This document shows, piece by piece, positions 1-6,891 of a stretch of DNA of 16,669 nucleotides. Both the position numbers and the translations under genes were made by a program. This stretch comes from Clostridiales bacterium (GTDB lineage Bacteria > Bacillota > Clostridia > Oscillospirales > Oscillospiraceae). The DNA is taken from positions 1 to 16,669 of the forward strand of contig JAJPXR010000172.1 of NCBI GenBank assembly GCA_021205375.1, in the 5' to 3' direction. How positions within the stretch are numbered: position 1 is the first letter of the stretch; every line of letters begins with the position of its first letter. The notes under the pieces were generated by a model. The model did no database searches and was not told where the DNA came from. It saw nothing but the letters and a program-made list of their open reading frames with translations.

Positions 1-83
1 TTCACTATTTTTGCGGGTTATTTTTCTCTGCCCCAACTCTTGACATAGAACCGAATATTATTAGATGAACAGGGGAGAGGGGA

Positions 84-656
84 TTATTCCTCTTTGGGTT
101 CCTCCTCGGTGGGAGCTGCTTCCTCGGCAGGAGCTTCCTCAGCAGGAGCGGCCTCTTCTTCGGCGGGAGCTTCCTCAGCAGGAGCGGCCTCCTCTTCGGC
201 GGGAGCCTCCTCAGCAGGAGCAGCCTCTTCCTCGGCGGGAGCAGCCTCTTCTTCGGCAGGAGCCTCTTCCTCGGCAGGAGCAGCCTCTTCTTCGGCAGGA
301 GCTTCCTCCTCGGCAGGGGCTTCCTCTTCCTCATCAACGGGGACTTCCTCGGCCTCAGGCTTGGCGGACATCTCCTCGATGAGGGCGTTGTTGGCGGCGA
401 TGGCGGCCTGGGCCTCCAGGATGGTGGCGCAGGCGGCGACGAACTCGTCCTCCGGGTTCTCGCCGTACTTGGCAAAGTACTGCTTGCCCAGCTCTGTGTA
501 AGCCTTGCGAATGGTGTCCTCTTCGCCCAGGTTGGCGGCTTTCAGCTTGGCAACGGCGGCAAACTGACGGGACTTGGCGGCTCCGGTCTGGGCCAGGTCG
601 CTGGCCTGCTGCGCCAGGCCGTTGGCTCTCTTTTTCAAATCGTCGATAAATGCCAT
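84..656 (-). CDS. Small helical protein with long acidic PAEEEA-repeat tail, function unknown
   Basis: A 190-residue protein begins at ATG 656 with an excellent AGGAGG site a few bases upstream. Residues 1-98 are predicted helical and Ala/Lys-rich (starting MAFIDDLKKR), with a conserved-looking segment around 48-75 (IRKAYTELGKQYFAKYGENP). This N-terminal pattern resembles small clostridial proteins of unknown role that start MAF.DDLK and carry an AYxxxGxxY motif; that link is from memory of the family. Residues 113-182 are an almost pure APAEEE/AAPAEE repeat, so the C-terminal half is strongly acidic and probably disordered. There is no signal peptide or membrane segment, so it is likely cytoplasmic. 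It is a single-gene unit with its own promoter at 713-741. The repeat length may vary between strains by slippage. The gene is sure; the function is not known. Confidence 0.88.
   Translation of the reverse strand: MAFIDDLKKRANGLAQQASDLAQTGAAKSRQFAAVAKLKAANLGEEDTIRKAYTELGKQYFAKYGENPEDEFVAACATILEAQAAIAANNALIEEMSAKPEAEEVPVDEEEEAPAEEEAPAEEEAAPAEEEAPAEEEAAPAEEEAAPAEEAPAEEEAAPAEEAPAEEEAAPAEEAPAEEAAPTEEEPKEE
111..320 (-). repeat. In-frame DNA repeat encoding PAEEEA units
   Basis: About 210 bases of near-tandem units of 12-21 bp encode residues 113-182 of the acidic-tailed protein. Units differ mainly at third codon positions and by gain or loss of single Glu or Ala codons, as expected for slippage and recombination under reading-frame selection. 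It is a coding repeat and not a CRISPR array, because there are no spacers. Confidence 0.85.
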
Positions 657-712
657 GATAAATTCCTCCTAAAAAATGGGTACAAGCTGCGGGAAATGTA
701 CGCTGTGCTTCT

Positions 713-741
713 ATTGTAGCGGATTTGCACCCAAAGAGCAA
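713..741 (-). promoter_or_regulatory. Sigma-A promoter of the acidic-tailed protein gene
   Basis: On the minus strand a -35 box TTGCTC (736-741) is separated by 17 bp from a -10 box TACAAT (713-718). The start codon at 656 lies about 55 bases downstream, after an AGGAGG site. Confidence 0.6.
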
Positions 742-794
742 GGGCAGAACTTGATTTTTTAGTGGATTTTAATAGTGAGTTCACCGTTGATTCA

Positions 795-828
795 CAAAAA
801 ACGGGGCGTTTGTTCCTTTTCCGGGAAC
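795..828 (-). terminator. Possible weak terminator after fhs
   Basis: Just after the fhs stop, the minus strand has GTTCC and GGAAC arms (812-828), then CCCCG and a run of six T. The stem is short, so this is a tentative call. Confidence 0.35.
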
Positions 829-839
829 GGAGAGAGGGG

Positions 840-2504
840 TCAGAACAGGCCCACGATCTTGCCGTTCTCGTCGATGTCGATGCGCTCCGCCGCCGGGACC
901 TTGGGCAGGCCGGGCATGGTCATGATGTCGCCGGTCTGGGCCACGATGAAGCCTGCTCCGGCGGAGACCTTCACCTTGGTGACGGAGACGGTGAAGCCTT
1001 CCGGCCGGCCCAGCAGGGTGGGGTCGTCGGAGAGGGAATACTGGGTCTTGGCCACGCAGACGGGCAGGTTGCCGTAGCCCAGCTTTTCCAGGTTGGCGAT
1101 GGACTGCTCCGCGGCCTTGGAATAGGTCACGCCAGCGCCGCCGTAGACCCGCTTGACCAGGGTCTCCAGCTTGGCCTTGATGGGAATGTGCAGGGGATAG
1201 GCGAACTGGAAGTTGTGGGGCTGCTCGCACAGCCGCAGTACCTCTTTGGCCAGCTCCACGCCGCCTGCGCCGCCCTTGCCCCAGACCTCGGAGAGCACCA
1301 CGTTGACGCCCAGCGCCCGGCACTTCTCCCGGATGAGGTTCAGCTCCGCGTCGGTGTCCTGGGTGAAGCGGTTGATGGCCACCACGCAGGGCAGGTTAAA
1401 GACACGGGTGATGTTCTCCACGTGCTTGAGCAGGTTGGGCAGGCCCTTCTCCAGGGCCTCCAGGTTCTCCTGGCCCAGCTCGGTCTTGGGGACGCCGCCG
1501 TTGTATTTCAGCGCCTTCACCGTGGCGACGATGACCACCGCGTCCGGGTCCAGCCCGGCAGCCCGGCACTTGATGTCCAGGAACTTCTCCGCCCCCAGGT
1601 CTGCGCCGAAGCCAGCCTCCGTCACCACATAGTCCGCCAGCTTCAGGGCGGTGTCGGTGGCGGCGACGGAGTTGCAGCCGTGGGCGATGTTGGCGAAGGG
1701 GCCGCCGTGAACGATGGCTGGGTTATGCTCCAGGGTCTGCACCAGGTTGGGCTTGATGGCGTCCTTCAGCAGGACGGTCATGGCCCCCTCTGCCTTCAAA
1801 TCGTGGGCGGTGACGGGGTTGCCCTTCCGGTCATAGGCCACGATGATGCTGGCCAGCCGCCGCTTCAAATCCATCAGGTCGGAGGACAGGCACAGCACTG
1901 CCATGATCTCCGAGGCTACGGTGATGTCGAAGCCGTCCTCCCTGGGGACGCCCTGCATCCGGCCCCCCAGGCCGTCGACGATGTTGCGGAGCTGCCGGTC
2001 GTTCATGTCCACGCAGCGCTTCCAGGTGATGTTCTTCACGTCGATGTCCAGCTCGTTGCCCTGCTGAATGTGGTTGTCCAGCATGGCGGCCAGCAGGTTG
2101 TTGGCCGCGCCGATGGCGTGGAAGTCGCCGGTGAAGTGGAGGTTGATGTCCTCCATGGGCACCACCTGGGCGTAGCCGCCGCCGGCAGCGCCGCCTTTGA
2201 TGCCAAACACGGGGCCGAGGGACGGTTCCCGCAGGCACAGCATGGCGTTTTTATTCAGCAGGGCCAGGGCGTCCGCCAGGCCCACGGAGGTGGTAGTCTT
2301 GCCCTCCCCGGCGGGGGTGGGGTTGATAGCCGTGACCAAAATCAGCTTGCCCTTCCGGGGCGCGTCTTTCAGGGAGGTGATGTCCAGCTTTGCCTTCACC
2401 TTGCCATAGTATTCCAGCAGATCCTCGCTGATGCCCGCTTTCTGGGCCACCTCCGCGATGGGCAGCATGGGAGTCTCCTGAGCAATCTCAATGTCCGTTT
2501 TCAT
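840..2504 (-). CDS. fhs: Formate-tetrahydrofolate ligase (10-formyl-THF synthetase)
   Basis: This enzyme makes 10-formyl-THF from formate, THF and ATP in the cytoplasm, feeding one-carbon and purine metabolism. The protein has 554 residues, close to the family's usual ~556. Visible family motifs are the ATP-binding loop TPAGEGKTT (about 63-71), signature 1 GIKGGAAGGGY (101-111) and signature 2 VASEIMAVLC (196-205). The frame extends 11 codons further upstream, but ATG 2504 is chosen because an AAAGGAAG ribosome site lies about 9 bases before it and the MKTDIEIAQ start matches the family. It is a monocistronic unit under a ZTP riboswitch (2591-2656) with an overlapping terminator, so expression should rise when ZMP/ZTP accumulates during folate or formyl shortage. 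Identification is secure. Confidence 0.97.
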   Translation of the reverse strand: MKTDIEIAQETPMLPIAEVAQKAGISEDLLEYYGKVKAKLDITSLKDAPRKGKLILVTAINPTPAGEGKTTTSVGLADALALLNKNAMLCLREPSLGPVFGIKGGAAGGGYAQVVPMEDINLHFTGDFHAIGAANNLLAAMLDNHIQQGNELDIDVKNITWKRCVDMNDRQLRNIVDGLGGRMQGVPREDGFDITVASEIMAVLCLSSDLMDLKRRLASIIVAYDRKGNPVTAHDLKAEGAMTVLLKDAIKPNLVQTLEHNPAIVHGGPFANIAHGCNSVAATDTALKLADYVVTEAGFGADLGAEKFLDIKCRAAGLDPDAVVIVATVKALKYNGGVPKTELGQENLEALEKGLPNLLKHVENITRVFNLPCVVAINRFTQDTDAELNLIREKCRALGVNVVLSEVWGKGGAGGVELAKEVLRLCEQPHNFQFAYPLHIPIKAKLETLVKRVYGGAGVTYSKAAEQSIANLEKLGYGNLPVCVAKTQYSLSDDPTLLGRPEGFTVSVTKVKVSAGAGFIVAQTGDIMTMPGLPKVPAAERIDIDENGKIVGLF

Positions 2505-2560
2505 ACCGCAGATCTTCCTTTCTCTTGTGGATTTCAACGTTTTACCAATTATTTACCAAT

Positions 2561-2601
2561 AAAAAAACCGCACGCTTGGGTCCCTCACTGGCCCAGACGG
2601 T
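2561..2601 (-). terminator. Riboswitch-controlled intrinsic terminator before fhs
   Basis: On the minus strand ACCG(TC)TGGG pairs with CCCA...CGGT, followed by seven T (2561-2567). The 5' arm is the same CCGTCTGGG segment that forms the conserved 3' element of the ZTP aptamer. Ligand-stabilised aptamer and terminator should therefore exclude each other. The stem has an internal asymmetric loop, so the exact pairing is inferred. Confidence 0.7.
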
Positions 2602-2656
2602 CGGCACTTCAAATCCCATACTCCCCGTGGTCGATTCCACTTCCGTCAGTCGTATG
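2591..2656 (-). promoter_or_regulatory. ZTP (pfl motif) riboswitch controlling fhs
   Basis: The minus strand shows the ordered landmarks of the ZTP/pfl aptamer: CGACTGACGG, a GTGG/CCAC hairpin (2627-2640 on the plus strand), the conserved GGGGAGTAT after it, a short linker, then TGCCGACCGTCTGGGC. ZTP riboswitches are known upstream of fhs and purine genes, where they sense ZMP/ZTP and turn on one-carbon supply. Here the aptamer starts just after the expected transcription start and its 3' part overlaps a terminator, the usual 'on' layout. It was recognised by eye, without a covariance-model search. Confidence 0.88.
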
Positions 2657-2664
2657 GTAAGGTA

Positions 2665-2693
2665 AAGGTATCATACCCGGCGGAGTTTGTCAA
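2665..2693 (-). promoter_or_regulatory. Candidate promoter of the fhs riboswitch transcript
   Basis: A perfect -35 TTGACA (2688-2693) is followed after 17 bp by TACCTT (2665-2670), a poor -10. The implied start near 2658 falls just before the ZTP aptamer, which supports it. A better hexamer, TATGAT, lies only 12 bp from the -35 and is too close. Confidence 0.4.
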
Positions 2694-2773
2694 TGGGTCG
2701 CGGACACAATTTTTATTTTTGTCTTTTCGATTTTTTGACGATTTGATATATAGAACAGTTCAACTACAAAGTG

Positions 2774-2802
2774 CGCCCGGACGCAGTGAGCGCGTCCGGG
2801 CG
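2774..2802 (-). terminator. GC-rich hairpin after uxaC, probable terminator
   Basis: A perfect 11-bp inverted repeat (CGCCCGGACGC / GCGTCCGGGCG) with a 7-base loop lies 13 bases after the uxaC stop. The following minus-strand bases (CACTTTG) form only a weak T run, so it may be an inefficient terminator or a 3'-end stabilising hairpin. Confidence 0.6.
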
Positions 2803-2815
2803 GGAAAGGTTCCTA

Positions 2816-4222
2816 TTACAGTTCGATGCCGAACCGGAAGAAGTTGTTGGTGTTGTTGAAGCTCAGGTCGGCCACCAGCTTTTTCAACTGCTTTTCGTCG
2901 TTGGGATACTGGCCGCTCTCCACCCACTCGCCGACCAGCTCGCACAGGATGCGGCGGAAGTACTCGTGGCGGGTGTAGCTCAGGAAGGAGCGGGAGTCAG
3001 TCAGCATACCGACGAACTGGCCCAGCGCGCCGTCGGCGGCCAGGGTAGTCAGTTGTTCCCGCATACCGGGACGGGTGTCATTGAACCACCAGGCGCTGCC
3101 CTGCTGGAGCTTGCCGGCCACGCCGCCGCCCTGGAAGCAGCCCATAATGGTGACGATGGCGGCGTTGTCGATGGGGTTCAGCGAATAGAGGATCATCTTG
3201 GGCAGGCCGTTGTTCTCCACAAAGGCGTTCAGCAGGGGAGCCAGGTTCTCCACGCCGGACTGACTGTTGATGGCGTCGTGGCCGTGGTCGGGACCCATTA
3301 GGGCCACGGCGGGCTTGTTGTTGTTGCGCAGGCAGCCGAAGTGGATCTGCATGACCCAGTCCAGCTCGGTGTAACGCTTGGCGCAGGCGATGGTGACCAG
3401 CGTCTTGAAGGCGTCGCCCTGGTCCTTGGGGGGCTGTTTGCCGGTCATGGCGATCTGGAAGGCGGCGTTTGCGGCGGCGGAATCCGGCTCGGCGTACATG
3501 CAGTAATCCAGACCGTGGTCGGCGCACAGGCAGCCCTTGCTGTTGAAGTAGTCGATGCGCTCCACCAGCGCGGCGGCCACGTCCTCGGCGGAGGTCAGCT
3601 CGCGGCCCACTACTTCGCCCAGCTTGCGGATGTAGGCGTCGAAGCCAGGCTTCTCGATGGCGATGGCCTTGTCGGGCCGGAAAGCGGGCAGGACCTTGAT
3701 CTCCATGGTGGGGTCGTCGGCGATGACGCCGTGCCAATACAGGTCGTCCACGGGGTCGTCGGTGGTGCAGATGGCCTTGACGTTGAACTTCCGCATCAAC
3801 TGGCGGGCGGAGTAGTTCTTCAAAATCTCGTTGCACTTGTCGTAGATCTCGTCGGCGTTGTCAGCGTTCAGAGGCTCATAGATGTCAAAGCCCCGCTGCA
3901 GCTCCAGGTGGCTCCAGTGGTACATGGGGTTGCCGATGAGCTGGGGCAGGATGGTGGCAAAGGCGCGGAACTTCTCCCGGTCGGGGGCGTCGCCGGTACA
4001 CAAGTCCTCCGTGACGCCGCAGGTGCGCATCTGACGCCACTTGTAGTGGTCGCCGCCCAGCCAGACCTGGGTGATGTTGTCGAATTTCCGGTCCTCAGCG
4101 ATCTCCCGGGGGTCGATGTGGCAGTGGTAGTCGATGATGGGCAACTGCTCCGCCACCTCATGGTAGAGCTTTTTGGCGGTTTCGGTGCTGAGCAGGAAAT
4201 CCTGGTCCATAAATGCTTTCAT
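2816..4222 (-). CDS. uxaC: Uronate isomerase (glucuronate/galacturonate isomerase)
   Basis: This cytoplasmic enzyme of the amidohydrolase superfamily converts D-glucuronate to D-fructuronate and D-galacturonate to D-tagaturonate. The protein has 468 residues, typical for UxaC. The metal-binding HxH lies in IIDYHCHIDPRE (H33, H35), and later family blocks such as TDDPVDDLYWHG and MGPDHGHDAIN are present. The frame extends six codons upstream, but ATG 4222 follows AGGAGG by six bases and gives the usual MKAFMDQDFLL start. It has its own promoter (4278-4306) overlapped by a GTATAC site resembling the operator of the neighbouring GntR regulator, which suggests repression relieved by uronate. Context with a GH2 glycosidase and GPH transporter supports uronide catabolism. 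The next pathway enzymes are not in this window. Confidence 0.95.
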   Translation of the reverse strand: MKAFMDQDFLLSTETAKKLYHEVAEQLPIIDYHCHIDPREIAEDRKFDNITQVWLGGDHYKWRQMRTCGVTEDLCTGDAPDREKFRAFATILPQLIGNPMYHWSHLELQRGFDIYEPLNADNADEIYDKCNEILKNYSARQLMRKFNVKAICTTDDPVDDLYWHGVIADDPTMEIKVLPAFRPDKAIAIEKPGFDAYIRKLGEVVGRELTSAEDVAAALVERIDYFNSKGCLCADHGLDYCMYAEPDSAAANAAFQIAMTGKQPPKDQGDAFKTLVTIACAKRYTELDWVMQIHFGCLRNNNKPAVALMGPDHGHDAINSQSGVENLAPLLNAFVENNGLPKMILYSLNPIDNAAIVTIMGCFQGGGVAGKLQQGSAWWFNDTRPGMREQLTTLAADGALGQFVGMLTDSRSFLSYTRHEYFRRILCELVGEWVESGQYPNDEKQLKKLVADLSFNNTNNFFRFGIEL

Positions 4223-4249
4223 AAAGTACCTCCTAAACAAAACTGATTG

Positions 4250-4262
4250 CCGCCGACGGCGG
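4250..4262 (-). other. Short palindrome in uxaC leader
   Basis: CCGCC-GAC-GGCGG forms a 5-bp stem in the transcribed uxaC leader, between the promoter and the ribosome site. It has no T run. It may stabilise the 5' end or simply be GC-rich sequence. Confidence 0.3.
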
Positions 4263-4276
4263 ACAAGAAGTAACTA

Positions 4277-4306
4277 TAGTATACATGACTTTTTGGTAAT
4301 TGTCCA
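4277..4306 (-). promoter_or_regulatory. uxaC promoter with overlapping GntR-type half-operator
   Basis: On the minus strand -35 TGGACA (4301-4306) and -10 TATACT (4278-4283) are separated by 17 bp. The -10 overlaps TAGTATACAT (plus strand 4277-4286), which shares the GTATAC centre with the palindrome at the gntR promoter. A regulator bound there would block RNA polymerase. Confidence 0.7.
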
Positions 4307-4354
4307 CAGATTGAAAAGAGGATTTTGAAAAGATTGTGAAAAAAAGCACATTTG

Positions 4355-5068
4355 TCAGCGGCTCCGCTCCGCCTGGGCGATGTAATCCCGGTCGATTTCG
4401 AAGTGCTGCTCCAGGGCGGCCAGGCCCGCGTCTAAATTCTTCTCCATCAGAGCGTTGTAAATGGCCCAGTGGGACTGCTGCAACTGCTGGACCTGCGCGC
4501 CGTCCAGCAGGATGGTGATGCGCAGACTGCGGATGAACTGGTCCAGCAACTCGTTGAACAGCGAGGTGTAAAAAGACAACAGCCGGTTGTGGGAGGCCAG
4601 GACCAGGGAGTTGTGAAAGGCCAGATCCAGCCGGGAGCTTTCCTCCGGGCTGTTGGTCTGGTCCATAGAGACCAAGATCTGCCGCAGGGAGCTCAGCTCT
4701 TCAGCGGTGGCGCAGTTCATGGCCATTTCGATGGCGCCGGCCTCATACCAGCGGCGCATTTCCAGCACCTCGGTGTAGCTGGCCTGCTGGAGCACCATGA
4801 ACATATTGAAAAACTTCAGCATATAGTCGTGAGGGTCACAGCGGACGTAATTGCCGCTGCCCTGGAGACACTCCACCAGTCCCATCATTTCCAGCACATG
4901 GAGGGCTTCACGGGCGGAATTCCGGCTGACGCCCAGCCGCTCGGCGATGTCCCGTTCGGTGGGGATGCGGTCGTTGAGTTTTAACTCCCCACTGAGGATC
5001 AGTTGGGAAAAATAGTCAAATACGTGTTCATATGCCTTTTTGTTGGCAGTTAGATTATCCATTGGCAC
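4355..5068 (-). CDS. GntR-family (FadR/UxuR-type, FCD domain) transcriptional regulator
   Basis: A 237-residue repressor-type regulator. Residues 10-77 form a GntR winged helix-turn-helix (LNDRIPTERDIAERLGVSRN, then SAREALHVLE and GSGNYV). Residues 95-225 are a helical FCD ligand domain with the usual metal-ligand candidates D148, H152, H200 and H222. FCD regulators commonly sense organic acids, and UxuR/ExuR members sense uronates. The start is GTG 5068, five bases after AGGTG; the in-frame ATG at 5062 is also possible. The gene sits 132 bases upstream of uxaC on the same strand. A GTATAC palindrome covers its own -10, which suggests autoregulation. It is probably the hexuronate-responsive repressor of uxaC. 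The family is sure; the ligand is inferred. Confidence 0.93.
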   Translation of the reverse strand: MPMDNLTANKKAYEHVFDYFSQLILSGELKLNDRIPTERDIAERLGVSRNSAREALHVLEMMGLVECLQGSGNYVRCDPHDYMLKFFNMFMVLQQASYTEVLEMRRWYEAGAIEMAMNCATAEELSSLRQILVSMDQTNSPEESSRLDLAFHNSLVLASHNRLLSFYTSLFNELLDQFIRSLRITILLDGAQVQQLQQSHWAIYNALMEKNLDAGLAALEQHFEIDRDYIAQAERSR

Positions 5069-5100
5069 ACTATCACCTGCAAATCAGACGAGTTTTGTAC

Positions 5101-5118
5101 CATCTAGTATACCAGATG
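5101..5118. promoter_or_regulatory. Palindromic operator at the gntR promoter
   Basis: CATCTAGTATACCAGATG is an 18-bp palindrome with one mismatched pair, centred on GTATAC. It contains a TNGTATACNA core like the TGGTATACCA-type sites of UxuR/ExuR regulators. It covers the -10 box of gntR, so binding would block transcription. Confidence 0.7.
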
Positions 5119-5133
5119 ATGTGCGATTTGCAA
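5106..5133 (-). promoter_or_regulatory. gntR promoter
   Basis: The minus strand has -35 TTGCAA (5128-5133), a 16-bp spacer and an extended -10 TGGTATACT (hexamer 5106-5111), all overlapped by the palindromic operator. Confidence 0.65.
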
Positions 5134-5168
5134 GGGGCTGTTTGCTGTTTTGCGTGCCGGATTTTTGG

Positions 5169-5183
5169 GTTTCCAAAGGAAAC
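5169..5183. other. Small hairpin between araC-type gene and gntR
   Basis: GTTTCC-AAA-GGAAAC forms a 6-bp stem about 25 bases past the stop of the AraC-type gene. There is no clear T run on the minus strand, so termination there is doubtful and read-through into gntR is possible. Confidence 0.3.
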
Positions 5184-5206
5184 GCGTTCCGGCTTCCGGC
5201 AGCTCC

Positions 5207-6496
5207 TCAGCCGGATTTTTCCCCGGCAGTGTGGTCGGTGGGGCTGGCGGGGGAGGGAGCCTGGTTTGCCTGGTAGAAGTCCGCCATGGAGGTGTTCTCC
5301 CGGAACACCTTGGGGGTAACGCCCACGATTTGCTTGAACAGGCGGCTGAAATAGTGCATATCGGAGACGCCGCACTGCACCGCCACCGATTTGGTGGGCA
5401 GGTCGGTGCAAAGCAGCAGACGCTGGGCGTGTTCGATGCGGTGCTGGTTGACGTACTCCGTCAGGGGGATCCCCATCTCCTTCTTGAACAGGGAGGACAG
5501 GTAACTGGCGTTGATGTTCAGCCGGGAGGCGAAGGCTTTCAGGCTCAGGTCCGCTGTCAGGTCGGTGTTGACATAGTTGATGATCTTCTGCACCGGCAGG
5601 GAGTGGTCTTTCAGGTTGTACTCGTTGACCATGCGGCAGTAGCCCTGGACGAGCTTCCGGCGGAACTGATTGATCTGGTCCGGGCTGGTGATGGCCTCGA
5701 TCTGTTGGACGTTCTGGTTGGAATAGGCGTCGATGTGGATGGGGTGGACCCCGGCCTGTTCCGCCGCCTTGCGCAGCAGGGTGTTCAGGGTGATGGTGTA
5801 GTCCTTCATATCCCGCAGGGCGTCGGGCAGCCGCTGAGGCAGGGTGATGGTGTTGAACTGGGAGGCCAGAGCCAGAGCCTGGTTCTCATTGCCCTTGGCC
5901 ACGGCCTGGAGCAGTTCGTTTTCCACCCTGTACCGCTCCTCGATGTACTGGATGCCCTGGAAGGGCTGGTCGGGGACCTGGAGGTAGTTGTTGTACATGT
6001 GATACCAGTCGTCCAGGTCGGTCTCGCTGGTGCGCTGGACCTCATATTTTCCCTCGCCGCAGAGGTAGTTGGCCAGCAGCGTGAAAAGGGTCTCAAGAGA
6101 GCTTTGGTCGGTAAAGACCGGCAGGCCATAATAATACGCCTGCAAAGGCTCCCGCAGCCGTTCCGGCAGGTTCAGGTGGGCGAACAGCGCCTCAAACCGG
6201 ATGCCGGTGATGTTCTCGTACAGCACCGGTCCCGCCAGCAGAAAATCGTCCTCTTCGCCGCAGCGCATGATCACATAGTTGCACTGAAACACGTCCTTAA
6301 AGTAATGCACCGTGAAGCTGGGCAGTTTTTTCAGCTCCGTGTTGCAGGACTCCGTCAGGCGGTGGTCGCCCAGGATGTTGCTGCGCAGCCCGTGGTCCAG
6401 CCAGTCGAAGTCATCGCAGGGCAGCGTGACGGCGTGGATGGGGATATTGTTGATGGAAAACAGGTTTTGAATGAAATCCGATAACTCTTGGGTCAT
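5207..6496 (-). CDS. AraC-family transcriptional regulator with large N-terminal sensor region
   Basis: The protein has 429 residues. Residues about 305-400 carry two AraC helix-turn-helix motifs (LSLKAFASRLNINASYLSS and KSVAVQCGVSDMHYFSRLFK, then GVTPKVFRE). The first ~300 residues have no recognised domain; segments such as YVIMRCGEEDDFLLAGP and LLANYL resemble sensor regions of other clostridial AraC proteins. The last ~29 residues form a Pro/Ser/Thr-rich tail. ATG 6496 is chosen over a start 38 codons upstream because GAGGTG lies eight bases before it and the upstream extension is AT-rich. The gene is divergent from the GH2 glycosidase, so it is probably that gene's activator. No membrane segment is seen, so it is cytoplasmic. 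The inducer is unknown. Confidence 0.92.
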   Translation of the reverse strand: MTQELSDFIQNLFSINNIPIHAVTLPCDDFDWLDHGLRSNILGDHRLTESCNTELKKLPSFTVHYFKDVFQCNYVIMRCGEEDDFLLAGPVLYENITGIRFEALFAHLNLPERLREPLQAYYYGLPVFTDQSSLETLFTLLANYLCGEGKYEVQRTSETDLDDWYHMYNNYLQVPDQPFQGIQYIEERYRVENELLQAVAKGNENQALALASQFNTITLPQRLPDALRDMKDYTITLNTLLRKAAEQAGVHPIHIDAYSNQNVQQIEAITSPDQINQFRRKLVQGYCRMVNEYNLKDHSLPVQKIINYVNTDLTADLSLKAFASRLNINASYLSSLFKKEMGIPLTEYVNQHRIEHAQRLLLCTDLPTKSVAVQCGVSDMHYFSRLFKQIVGVTPKVFRENTSMADFYQANQAPSPASPTDHTAGEKSG

Positions 6497-6626
6497 AAAG
6501 CAGGCACCTCGTTGGAAAAAACAGTTCGAGAAAAGCGCGAATCGTTTCAAAAGGGGAAAACGGAAGATATTTTTTTCATTATTTATTGCACATTCTTTAG
6601 GCAGTTGCAAGGGGTTCTAAAAAAAA

Positions 6627-6646
6627 TACAAAAACGCACAAAAATT
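6627..6646 (+). repeat. ACAAAAA direct repeat upstream of the GH2 promoter
   Basis: ACAAAAAC and ACAAAAAT repeat with a 10-bp period directly upstream of the -35 box, with a third TACAAAAAG at 6688. One-helical-turn spacing at this position would suit an activator contact or a DNA bend, but the sequence is low-complexity. Confidence 0.3.
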
Positions 6647-6651
6647 ATTCC

Positions 6652-6680
6652 TATCCATCAAGGCCTTTTGGAAATATAAT
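6652..6680 (+). promoter_or_regulatory. GH2 glycosidase promoter, activator-dependent type
   Basis: A perfect -10 TATAAT (6675-6680) lies 17 bp after a poor -35 TATCCA (6652-6657). Good -10 with weak -35 is the usual form of an AraC-activated promoter. The implied leader is about 200 bases long. Confidence 0.6.
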
Positions 6681-6828
6681 AACAATGTACAAAAAGTGAA
6701 ATTGAAAAGTGCGCTTCATTATGCAAAATGGTAAAAGATAGGGAAAAAGAAGAATTTATTTAATTCTGGTGTTTTTGCGGGAAAATGAGCGGAAAACCGG
6801 AGAAAGTTTCCGTTTAGGGAGGACGTTT

Positions 6829-6891
6829 TTGTTACGTCTGCCGGCGTTGCCCGGTGAAGGTAAATATCTGAGTAAGGAGCAAGCATTATGA
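6829..6891 (+). CDS. Possible 20-codon leader peptide upstream of GH2 gene
   Basis: A strong AGGGAGG site (6816-6822) is followed after six bases by TTG, which opens a 20-codon frame (MLRLPALPGEGKYLSKEQAL). Its TGA overlaps the GH2 start as ATGA. The spacing and overlap fit translational coupling, but the start is TTG and the frame is short. The GH2 gene also has its own AAGGAG site inside this frame. Whether it is translated is unknown. Confidence 0.35.
   Translation: MLRLPALPGEGKYLSKEQAL

Larger units (their letters stand above)
6497..6887. promoter_or_regulatory. Divergent AT-rich control region between AraC regulator and GH2 gene
   Basis: This 391-bp gap is much more AT-rich than its flanks. 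It holds the GH2 promoter (6652-6680), a weak candidate promoter for the AraC gene, A-rich direct repeats around 6627-6646, a short CGGAAA/TTTCCG hairpin (about 6791-6812), and a possible leader ORF (6829-6891). The AraC promoter candidate is TTGCAA at 6605-6610, with ATAAAT 18 bp further on the minus strand. Confidence 0.6.

Noticed and set aside
111..320. Short regular repeats that might suggest a CRISPR array.
   Set aside because: Units are in frame, contiguous and encode PAEEEA; there are no unique spacers or cas genes.
2601..2641. tRNA-like stretch on the plus strand (CACTTCAAATCCC followed by GTGGTCGATTCCAC), suggestive of a selenocysteine-tRNA anticodon arm and T arm.
   Set aside because: No matching acceptor stem or D arm could be found, and the complementary strand explains the whole segment as the ZTP riboswitch upstream of fhs.
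762..2660. Long open frame on the plus strand (632 codons) opposite fhs.
   Set aside because: It is a GC-rich antisense shadow of a gene with unmistakable family motifs; its product is low-complexity Val/Gly/Gln-rich without recognisable domains.
6497..6610. Longer N-terminus (38 extra residues) for the AraC-type regulator.
   Set aside because: The extension is AT-rich with an atypical residue mix, while ATG 6496 has a GAGGTG site at eight bases.
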